Part shown: positions 41,111 through 56,700 of the stretch, one piece after another
How the letters are laid out: every line of letters starts with the position of its first letter
Numbering within the stretch: position 1 is the first letter of the stretch
NCBI GenBank assembly: GCA_034336665.1
Contig: CM067592.1
Location: 39,063,889 to 39,127,888 of the forward strand
Direction of reading: 5' to 3'
DNA length: 64,000 bases
Source: Luscinia megarhynchos
Lineage: Eukaryota > Chordata > Aves > Passeriformes > Turdidae
Made by a program: the position numbers and the translations under genes
The notes under the pieces: generated by a model
What the model saw: the letters and a program-made list of their open reading frames with translations, nothing else
Database searches by the model: none
Told to the model about the DNA's origin: nothing

Positions 41111-42284
41111 AACACTGCAGTATGAGCAAGGTAAAAAACCCACGTCTTCTATGCCAGAAAGTTGGTCCTTAAGAAGTTAAGGAAAAATATTATAAATGTG
41201 ATGTCAAAAGACAAATCCCTTGTAAAAGTAAAGTCTCAGAACTTTTTGTAGGACAGTAGCAGGAAGAATATTTTACATTTTTATAGCACTCTCCTTAAAA
41301 ACTGAAAACTTCATAATTCTCTGAAAATTGGAATTTATGACACAGCCTTATTTTGTACTACAGCTGAAATTAGTCATTATTACATGACATAGAAAATTTT
41401 GCACTTTTTTTAATTTCAGAAATTTTCCAAAATCTGGTTTTGTCCCATCCAGCAATTGGTGCTTTTAAGGTCTTTTACACAAAAAGTATTTTAAGCTTCT
41501 TTACCCTTGGCCCAAATATACAAGAAAAAAGTTAAGAAAATCAGATGCATCATCACTTATTATCTATTTTTCCATCCCTCAAAATATTAAAGGAGGCATT
41601 ATCTTAAATTTTTTGTTACTGCAAAGCAATCCAGGGAGTCAAATTCTATTTTGACACATTAAAAGACATCATAATAATTCAAATTTTGGATAAAATTCAA
41701 TTTTTATCTAAGATTTCAAATTATTTAGAACTATCCAAACCCAGAAAAACAAAATGGCTATATCCAGATTTTTTTCATTCTATTAACTTTAACAAAAAGT
41801 GTAGTAGCCATGGGTTGCACCAAACTTTATTTTTAAAATAAGTTTTTATTTGATCTTGTTCTGAACACTGTTCAAGGTTGTTTGTCAGAGTATTTAAATA
41901 CTGTAGTTCAGCACAATTTTTTTGCAAAACCATTGTTCTTATTTTTTATATCCACATTGTTATATTTCAAGTAGAAAAAGAGCCCCACACAATTTCAACA
42001 ATGAAGTACCCTTATTACCATTTTTTTACTTCCTCTGTGCATTTCACCATGGATTTTGCTATTCCAATGATGAAACACATGAAATAGCTGGTTGAAACAT
42101 TTTGTTATGCTTTGTTATACTTGAATGAATTTTGATGACAAGGCTGGAATTAGGTTTCTTGAAATAACTGCCCAAATATTCCTAACTCCTCATAAATGTT
42201 CATGAAAGCACCATGGGCTGTAAATATTTAGAATATTAATGAATCTTTGATCCTATTTACTCACTCTGGTTAAGAGTAATTTAG
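41111..42284. other. Intron 2, no recognised feature
   Basis: AT-rich sequence with nothing recognisable. Confidence 0.55.
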
Positions 42285-42446
42285 TCCTTCCTCCCTTCCT
42301 CCCTTCCTTCCTTCCTTCCTTCCTTCCTGGAATCTTTCCTTCCTGGAATCCTTCCTGCAATCCTTCCTGGAATCCTTCCTTCCTTCTTTCCTCCCTTTCT
42401 CCCTTCCTCCCTTCCTACCTTCCTACCGTCCTTCCTTCCATCCATC
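42285..42446 (+). repeat. (CCTT)n microsatellite with GGAATC interruptions
   Basis: CCTT units are interrupted three times by TGGAATC and once by TGCAATC, forming a small higher-order repeat in the middle (42328-42374). The open frame rich in Lys, Glu, Gly and Arg on the minus strand is an artefact of it. Confidence 0.95.
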
Positions 42447-49683
<7,237 letters not shown>

Positions 49684-50140
49684 CACAGAATCATGGAACA
49701 CTTGAGTTGGAAAGAATCTTTAAAGGTCATCCAGTCCAACCCCCTGCCATAAGCTGGGACACCTGTACTGGATCAGACTGCCCAGAGCCCCATCCAACCT
49801 GATCTTCAATGTTTCTGGGTGTGCAGCACCTACAGCCCCTCTACCCAAAGGGCACCAGTGTTTTACCACCCCCATCAGAAAAAAATGCCTCCTTGTAACT
49901 CATTTCAATCTACCCTCTTTTGGTCCAAAGCTATTACCCCTCGTTCTATTGCTACAGAATTTCTTAATAAGTATTGAAAAGGCCACAATAAGGTCTCCGT
50001 GGAGGCTTCTCTTTTCCAGGCTGAACAATCCCAACTCTCTCAGCCATCCCTTATAAGAGAGGTTCTGCTCCATCTCTCTGAACATTTTTTCAACTCTCAT
50101 CTGGACCTGCTGCACAGGTCCATGTCTTCCCTGTGCTGAA
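49684..50140 (-). mobile_element. CR1 LINE 3' end
   Basis: The plus strand reads the reverse complement of CR1: AGAATCATGGAACACTTGAG, AGGTCATCCAGTCCAACCCC, CCCAGAGCCCCATCCAACCT and CTCTTTTGGTCCAAAGC. It includes about 450 bp of the 3' UTR and end of ORF2, truncated 5' as is usual for CR1. Confidence 0.85.
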
Positions 50141-51185
50141 AATTGCAGAATGTCTCATCTCTCTCAAATGCCTCATATTTTAAATGTTCTGCTGGCAAGA
50201 GGTGGCATGTGTTATGAAATGAATCATCAGGAATGAGAGCATGCCATTAATACATAGAAGTAGATAAACAACAGCAGGCACAGTACTTGTAAATCACCCC
50301 TGAGTATAAGGCTTCACAAATTTAAATTCAAAATTTAAAAAAAAAAGGGTACATTTCTGCTGGATGGATGGATGATACATCTTCCTCTGTAATGTTACTT
50401 CTGCCAAATAAATTTTTCACCTTTTTTCTTTTTAATGCACATGTTGGAAAGGAATCAATGGTACTGAATTATTCTACCCAGATGGTCTAATACACATGTT
50501 TTTGTGATACACACATATTGCTTTGAGATAATCCCAGATGAATTCTATGAGCACTTAGCATTTATCATATAATAGTTTATGTCAAACTCAATTTACAATA
50601 GAAAGACACATAACATTTTGAATATTAAAAAAAGGTATTATCCAAAATTCAGCAGTCCATGATATGGCTTTTTGCCTTTGCACAATATAAGGAACAAGCA
50701 ATGTGTCACAAATATATATACCCTGAATAATTATACATTTCTTTTACAACAGCCACTATGCTTTATTTCAGGAAAATTACTTCATATGAACTTCTGCTTT
50801 ATTGTTTAGCACACGTAGCTTAAAATATATTTTGTGGCAACTTCCATTGTGCAATTTAATTCAAAATTTAGTATTAATTCCAGAGTGAAATCAAAACATT
50901 TTGTAGAAATTGTGAAGAACCAGATGGCCAGTATCAACTTGCTTCTCAATGTAAATAAAAACAAATGAAAGAACAGTCTCTACAGGGTGACAATTCTGTA
51001 TGCTTTCTCTTGCATTGGAAGGCATTCACACAATGGAAACTCTGCTTGAATTCAGTGCTTTTCCACATGCTACCAGTGACTCTTCATTTCTCTTGGACAG
51101 CCTTCCACTGTCAACAGAACATCTCTCACAGCTGAAGGCAACATAGGGCCCTCTACTGATATTTCACACAGTTTCTCTAGGGTAA
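50141..51185. other. Intron 1, left flank of the provirus, no recognised feature
   Basis: AT-rich pre-insertion sequence. Nothing recognised. Confidence 0.55.
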
Positions 51186-51191
51186 AGGAAG
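51186..51191. repeat. Target-site duplication of the provirus, left copy
   Basis: AGGAAG lies directly outside the left LTR and is repeated at 53738-53743. Six base pairs is the size typical of alpha- and betaretroviral integrases; gammaretroviruses usually give four. Confidence 0.88.
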
Positions 51192-51455
51192 TGTTGCCTT
51201 ATCTGCTAAGGCAAGTGCGACCTGGTTGAGAAGCAGACCACGACGGACTCGCACTACCGTCGGACAAACACACGTCACGCCAATATGGTGAACGGTGAAA
51301 TGCTTTTATTTCCTGTGGGCACCCGCTTAAGTATCCTCGGTGTGCCCACGTCACTACCTTAGGGGTTGGCAACTTGGAACGTCATGGAGAAGGAGGGGCC
51401 CTAATCTCCTCGTAACAGCGCGTGATCTTCCGAGCGGCTGTTCTAGCTAACCACA
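51192..51455 (-). repeat. 3' LTR of the provirus
   Basis: The 264-bp repeat starts TGTGG and ends CAACA in viral sense, giving TG...CA ends. A TATA-like ATACTTAAG lies at 51334-51326 and an AATAAA signal at 51310-51305. The U5 end carries a hairpin with 8-bp arms (TTGCCTTA/TAAGGCAA, 51194-51214). It matches the other copy except at 51304 (T here, G at 53586). Confidence 0.95.
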
Positions 51456-51470
51456 TCTCCCCCCTCTCCA
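51456..51470 (-). promoter_or_regulatory. Polypurine tract (plus-strand primer)
   Basis: In viral sense TGGAGAGGGGGGAGA abuts the TG of the 3' LTR directly. It is the expected RNase H-resistant primer for plus-strand DNA synthesis. Confidence 0.88.
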
Positions 51471-51570
51471 TGAACAATTAAATTTGAACAATAATATCTG
51501 AAACTGGGTAAACAACTGGTCAGTAAACATGCAATGAACTGGTTAGTAAACGAACTGACTTAAGAACTAT

Positions 51571-52164
51571 TTAGGTTAACTGTCTTTGTTGCAAAAGCAT
51601 AACGTTGATGGTGCTTAAACGAGCTTTGACGAACTGTGCAATCTTATTAAGTAAACAAGGTCCGAACACAAGTGCAAGCATAACAACAACAACGGGTCCC
51701 AACAAGGTAGAAATGATGGGGGCAATCCACGGGTGCTGAAAGAAAAGGGAACTGAACCAGTTTTGTTGTTGGAGCTCATAACTGCGTCGCTCCAGTCTGC
51801 TTTTGAGTTCTGCCATAGACTTGCGAATTGGACCTGAGTGATTCACATATGTGCAGCATTCCTCATTTAGAGCAGCGCATAGTCCTCCCTGCTGCATTAA
51901 CAAGAGTTCCAGGCCTCGCCTGTTCTGGAGAACCATCTCTGACAAGGAGAACAGAGATTCTTCCAGCTTTAGGATGGTTTTGTGAATTTCCAGGAGGTCC
52001 TCATCTATGGCTCGTTGTAGTTGTTGCAGGCCTTGTTTCTGCGTGGCCAAAGACGTAATGCCTGTGGCTGCTCCTGTTCCTCCGAGGGTCAGCAGTACAG
52101 CCAGGCTGTATGCAGTGGCTAGTTCTCGTTTCGCTCGGAGTGGCTTTATCTCGAAATGCAGCAT
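51571..52164 (-). pseudogene. env: Retroviral env transmembrane (TM) subunit, gamma type, SU deleted
   Basis: The 197-codon stretch covers a nearly complete TM subunit. A furin-type RAKR site is at residues 10-13, a hydrophobic Gly/Ala-rich fusion-peptide region at about 21-41, a heptad-repeat region at about 42-80, an LQNRRGLELL segment at 79-88 (the immunosuppressive-domain position in this TM class), a C-X6-CC motif (Cys96, Cys103, Cys104), a second helix at about 113-135 and a membrane span at about 147-170 followed by a short tail. C-X6-CC is typical of gamma-type envelopes whose SU is disulfide-linked to TM. The frame stays open upstream of this ATG to the tRNA junction, so the listed start is only the first Met and lies within former SU sequence. 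Nearly all SU is absent, so receptor binding is lost. The stop falls about 115 bp before the 3' LTR, and I see no internal stop or frameshift. Confidence 0.85.
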
Positions 52165-52354
52165 TACTTCATCATCTGTGTGGTACAGGATTCTGGGGAT
52201 GACAGTAACTTGAACACACAGGTCATTAGACTCATTAAAATGTTTTATAGATACACATGGGGGTAAGTCCTGTGAGTGTGACCGCAGCGGTTTAAGCGGA
52301 TGGATGAGCCGCTGCAGCTCTTTGTTTTGGGTTTTAATATTTTTGTTCCCTATG

Positions 52355-53335
52355 TTATGTCGCCGGAACCGGGATCGAACCAGGGACCTTTAGATCCGAT
52401 TCGGAACTGGGCTTGGCACAGGAAGGGCACTGTTGTCTGTATGCAGACTGCCTGTGCCACCTGTCCCGGCTAGGCCTCAGGCCTGCCTCGACCTCACTGT
52501 CCGATGGACAGGAAGTGGAATGGTCGGGGACTTCCGGCAGCCTGTGCTTTTTCTCCGGACTCCGCCCTCTGGATTTTCGGTGGGTGGTGACCGCGCCCAC
52601 CATGCTCCGCCCCTTTTCTGGGACTTTCTTTACCATAAAAGGAAGGGTTTCAGGGCCCGCTTTCTGATTGGGTGTAGGTGGTTCCTCCCAGCTAGAAACC
52701 GCGCACTCCTCCCCCTGATGTGCACCGCGCATGTCCGTGGCGGGAACTGAGCAGGGGTCCCGCCCTTCTTTTTCGCCCTCGGCGCCATATTGTGAGGTGT
52801 AAGATGGTGGCGTTATTTGTATTTGATTTTTACTTTTGCCACTGGCGCCATCAATAAAGAAAGGGGAACAATCACGTTGAGGAAGTGGTTTGGGGTTGGG
52901 GTTAGTGTTAGCACCGGGGGTTGGGGTTGGGGATTGGGACCGCGAAAACGAGGGAGTGTTAGTATGTAACGATGAATTATGGTAAGTAAAGTCATCAAAA
53001 ACGTAAGTCTGGGTTGCAGCTCCCACCCCCAGCTTGGGAATTACTTTTAAACACTGTTGCGCCGCCTTCCAAGTTTCTTGCTCGTTAAGAGCCTTTTGCA
53101 GAGCTGTTTTAACTTTGCCCCAGCTCTTGAGGCACTTGCTCGAGCCGGACGAGATAACGTCCTCGGCAAGAGCGGAGGTACATTTTGCCCAACATTCTGA
53201 ATGCAGAATATCGACAGGGCGATCAATAACATTCAACATTAACAACCGCGTAATAGCAGTTTTTAAATCACTGACTTTGCAATTAATTCCCCACTGTGTG
53301 CACACCTCTGAAACTACCTGCTCGAGATGTTCCAT
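52355..53335 (-). pseudogene. gag: gag-like ORF (matrix region, truncated) reading into captured tRNA sequence
   Basis: The 326-codon ORF starts at the first ATG after the PBS and leader (about 117 bp), which is the normal place for gag. Residues 1-105 are helical and charged with several tryptophans and cysteines, like a retroviral matrix protein. Residues 126-155 are rich in Pro, Asn and Thr. A PPSY motif at 176-179 is a PPxY-type late domain, known in other gag proteins to recruit NEDD4-family ubiquitin ligases. The rest is basic and low in complexity. No capsid major homology region or CCHC zinc knuckle is visible, so CA and NC are missing or unrecognisable. The last 13 codons, DLKVPGSIPVPAT and stop, are encoded by the tRNA-Phe-derived segment. 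Assignment as gag rests on position, matrix-like composition and PPxY. It might also be a non-standard accessory region. Confidence 0.7.
52358..52396 (-). other. Captured tRNA-Phe 3' half at the gag/env deletion junction
   Basis: Bases 52369-52396 match 28 nt of tRNA-Phe exactly (nucleotides 37 to 64: end of the anticodon loop, variable loop, T arm). Bases 52358-52368 continue through the acceptor stem and CCA with four differences, counting one missing base. The segment is in viral sense, so it is not a second PBS, which would be the complement. No 5' half is present, so it is not a tRNA gene. Sequence similarity ends at G37, which in eukaryotic tRNA-Phe is the hypermodified wybutosine. Confidence 0.88.
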
Positions 53336-53452
53336 CCCGGCGGTACGGGAGCGTCCTCCCCACCGAAGTCAGACCTGCTGCTCCGGTCGTCTGCTCTGCC
53401 AGCGTGTCTCCCGTCGCCCGGAGCGCACCCGCACCCGTGTGTCGGGGGGCGC

Positions 53453-53470
53453 TCCCGGGTTTCGGCACCA
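53453..53470 (-). promoter_or_regulatory. Primer binding site for tRNA-Phe
   Basis: In viral sense the 18 bases are TGGTGCCGAAACCCGGGA, which is the exact complement of the 3' end (including CCA) of vertebrate tRNA-Phe(GAA). It sits three bases after the LTR end, the normal place. Avian alpharetroviruses usually use tRNA-Trp, so Phe usage is a distinguishing mark of this lineage. Confidence 0.92.
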
Positions 53471-53473
53471 CTA

Positions 53474-53737
53474 TGTTGCCTTATCTGCTAAGGCAAGTGC
53501 GACCTGGTTGAGAAGCAGACCACGACGGACTCGCACTACCGTCGGACAAACACACGTCACGCCAATATGGTGAACGGTGAAATGCGTTTATTTCCTGTGG
53601 GCACCCGCTTAAGTATCCTCGGTGTGCCCACGTCACTACCTTAGGGGTTGGCAACTTGGAACGTCATGGAGAAGGAGGGGCCCTAATCTCCTCGTAACAG
53701 CGCGTGATCTTCCGAGCGGCTGTTCTAGCTAACCACA
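53474..53737 (-). repeat. 5' LTR of the provirus
   Basis: This is the second copy of the 264-bp LTR, offset by 2,282 bp from the first and identical except at 53586. In viral sense it precedes the primer binding site after a 3-base gap. It would carry the provirus promoter (TATA-like ATACTTAAG) and the poly(A) signal at 53592-53587. Confidence 0.95.
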
Positions 53738-53743
53738 AGGAAG
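53738..53743. repeat. Target-site duplication of the provirus, right copy
   Basis: AGGAAG directly follows the right LTR and matches 51186-51191. The match shows that the provirus ends are intact and that the two LTRs come from one insertion. Confidence 0.88.
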
Positions 53744-56700
53744 ACTTAAGTAGTCTATTCTAAGATGAGATTTAAAACAAGGAGTTTTAGTTAAAAGTTT
53801 TCCATCATATAGCATTTATTACATTTTTTGGTGACAAATATATTTTTGTAAACAATACATAATGATACCAAAAGCAAAGAAAAGCCTTAGGTTTTTGCAA
53901 TATGCAAAAATCTGGTAACAAATAAGGTTTAGTGAGGGAAAAAATATATTTTAAAAATACATATTACCTGTTATTCAAGAAAATTTATTCAAGTCATATA
54001 AAGGCATGCCTTTCCATATTCTGCAATTCCAATGCGAGTTCAATGAAGTTTATAAAGCAATTGAGGTATTTTAAAGGGATAAAATTCTTAAATGATATAT
54101 AAAGTATGCCTATCATTTCTCTTCCAGCTCCAAATAATATCCCATTATGTATACTCAGAGCAAACCAAGAAATTTTTAATATAGAGTTACTATAAATTGC
54201 ATAGATCATGCCATATGAACTAAACAAAGAAGTTAATATCATCCTATAATAATAACAGTTCCAATAACAATAGCTATCTTGATTACATTAATAACATTAT
54301 GGTTAATCGAATAAATTTTGTTTCTTCTACCAAAGCAGCTGCTTGCTGAAATAAAAATAGTAATAAAAAATCAGAATACTGGGACAATCTCAGATTTATT
54401 TATTCAGAATGCAAAAGTGTATATTTTAATTTCCATGTAGTAAAAAAAAACCTGATTTAATTTACATGCATAAACCTCTGTGAAAACTTCAAGAATATAT
54501 GGCACAGATTTTATTTTGAATGGAACAGTTTCTTTATCTGAATTATCAGCTTGGTCCACAAAAAAGACTAGCAGATTTTAATGCTTTATAATTTGAGTGT
54601 AGATTTACTCTAAAGTCAACATATATAAGTAAATGTCAACATATAGCACCTAGCTACTACCAGCTGATGTGAAAAATTATATTCTGCTCATAACTATCTA
54701 AAAAGTACATGCATTACATTGACACATTGACTCTACTCATGACATCTTAACTCAAACTAAAACATCCCAACCCAAGTGCATACACAAATTAACATATTAC
54801 AATTTCACTTATTTAACTTTTTAATGAAATTATTTTCAGTGATTATATTGTTGCATACTTCTTTTTTCCCCTTAAAATTCAATTTACACCAAACTCTCTC
54901 AACCAAAAAGAACTACCAAATCCTTAAATAACTATTAAACCTCTCATAAGGCAGGATAGAAGTGACATAGAAGGAAAAAAAAAAAATCATGATGTTTGAC
55001 TTCCCTAGAAACCTATCAAATTCATTGGTTTATGAAGGACTCAAAGAAAATATGACTTCCTAAAGAGCAAAGCAGTACTTTGAGATTAAAAATAAATAAA
55101 TCAATAAATTGTTGGAGTAGATCATGTGAAAACAAAACAAAAGAGTGGAAAAAAATCAAAGAAAGTTTTGCAATCTTTTCTCAAGCAGGGAAAACTACAA
55201 ATCATCATACAAGTAGAATAACTGAAAACAATGAGAAATGTAGTCATAGTGGAACAGAATAGAAGAGACAATAGCTGTGGGAGTCTCTCAGAAGTGTATT
55301 AATATTCATCTTTCCCATGCACGTAATTCCTAAGAAGGATCAACTTTGCTATCAAATTTTAATATATTAATATCCATGATGAAAAACCTTATGAAAAGGA
55401 ATGAGGCTCATAAAGGACATGTCATACTGTAGCAACAAGACTAACGCTTGCTAAAACCTAAAAAAAGGTGCCACAAAAGCTGCCCTCCAACAGGTATTTA
55501 TTAAATCTTTGGTTCTGTCATGTGCACTTCAAAGTTGCTTTTCCCAACACTGTGAAGACCAAAGATTCTCTAGTCGGTCTACACTTTTCAACAAAAGAGA
55601 CTTTATTTTCCCCAGGAGTGAGCACCTACGTCACTTTACCTAATAGAATTTTTTAATATGTTAATTGTGGCAATTTAGTCTTTGGTCAGTGTGCAGGGTT
55701 GTAATTAGTTTCAAAAGATTCACTGAATTTAATGAGATTCCTCTGACATAGATAAAAGAGATTTCCCCTCTCCTTGTTTTCCTGAGAGGTATTGACCATT
55801 ATGGCTGGTCCCAATCTTAGCGAAATCTTCATCAGTAAGAGAAATGAGGAGAAGTTGACAGATTTACAGACCATTAGACCTTCACAGTTTCAGGCCTTCT
55901 AGCTACACAATATGCAATGCCACTTAAGATGAACCCAGCCTGTCATTACTGCTGCTGCTATATGCTTATGCTTGCATTTGCTTCCTGGACAGGGATAAAC
56001 TACCCTTGTTCAGAGAACCTAACTTCTTTATCCCAGGTCTACTGCTGGCTATTCGTAGCTAGAAGTTTAAAAAAAAAAAACTCACTAGGAAAGTTGCACT
56101 GTTTCATTCATGCCTCTTGATAGTCATCAGGGTTTTCCATTCTTCAGTTCAGTTTATGGAACGTATTAGAAATTTCCACACCATTACATTTCAACTGCAT
56201 GTAGTAGCCAAATAAGTTCATAATCCCTTACTTCACTAAGGTTTTCTGCTGTTTGCTTCCTCAAAAGAAGCTAACCTTTCAAGCTGAATTTTTACTAGTG
56301 ACAAGTCAGTCTGGTTTTCTTAATTTATTTTTTATTTAAACACAAGTTTTCATTAATAGATTTCACTTATTTCTTGGAGGTGGTGGAGAGAGAAGGTAAT
56401 GAGCTGACTGCCCAAGATAAAAAAAGAAAGTTTTAGCATTTTGAAATAGTTTCTCTGCAAATGTAGAGACTTTATAAAGGAAATATCCTGCATGGCAGGG
56501 CTGATTATTTTCCTGAATTTGAAACAAAGTCTTCCAGTCCTCTGATAAAATTTTTATCGTTTCCAGATTGCAGTTAGCACAAATTCAGCACAAAATTCTG
56601 ACACTTAGCAGTCAATTGTTCCTTTTCTATTCACATCAGGCATGTGACTTTTACCTTAACAAAATACATAGCATGCTATACTTCCTTCCTTTCGAGGATC

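Larger units (their letters stand above)
51192..53737 (-). mobile_element. Young truncated endogenous retrovirus (LTR-gag-env TM-LTR, pol deleted)
   Basis: A 2,546-bp provirus lies on the minus strand within CNTNAP intron 1, in the same sense as the gene. In viral order it has a 5' LTR (53737-53474), tRNA-Phe primer binding site (53470-53453), gag-like ORF (53335-52355), a junction with tRNA-Phe sequence (52396-52358), an env TM ORF (52164-51571), a polypurine tract (51470-51456) and a 3' LTR (51455-51192). It is flanked by the 6-bp duplication AGGAAG at 51186-51191 and 53738-53743. Most of gag, all of pro and pol, and most of SU are absent. The two LTRs differ at one of 264 bases, so the insertion is recent. 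The 6-bp duplication and R/U5 character suggest an alpha- or betaretrovirus-like integrase, while the TM is gamma-type, so the element looks mosaic. It cannot encode reverse transcriptase or integrase and must have been mobilised in trans. Confidence 0.93.

Noticed and set aside
52358..52396. A second primer binding site, or a tRNA gene
   Set aside because: In viral sense the segment is tRNA-like, not its complement, so it cannot prime. The 5' half of the tRNA and its A box are absent, so it is not a gene. A plus-strand provirus is excluded by gag, env, PPT and PBS all lying on minus.
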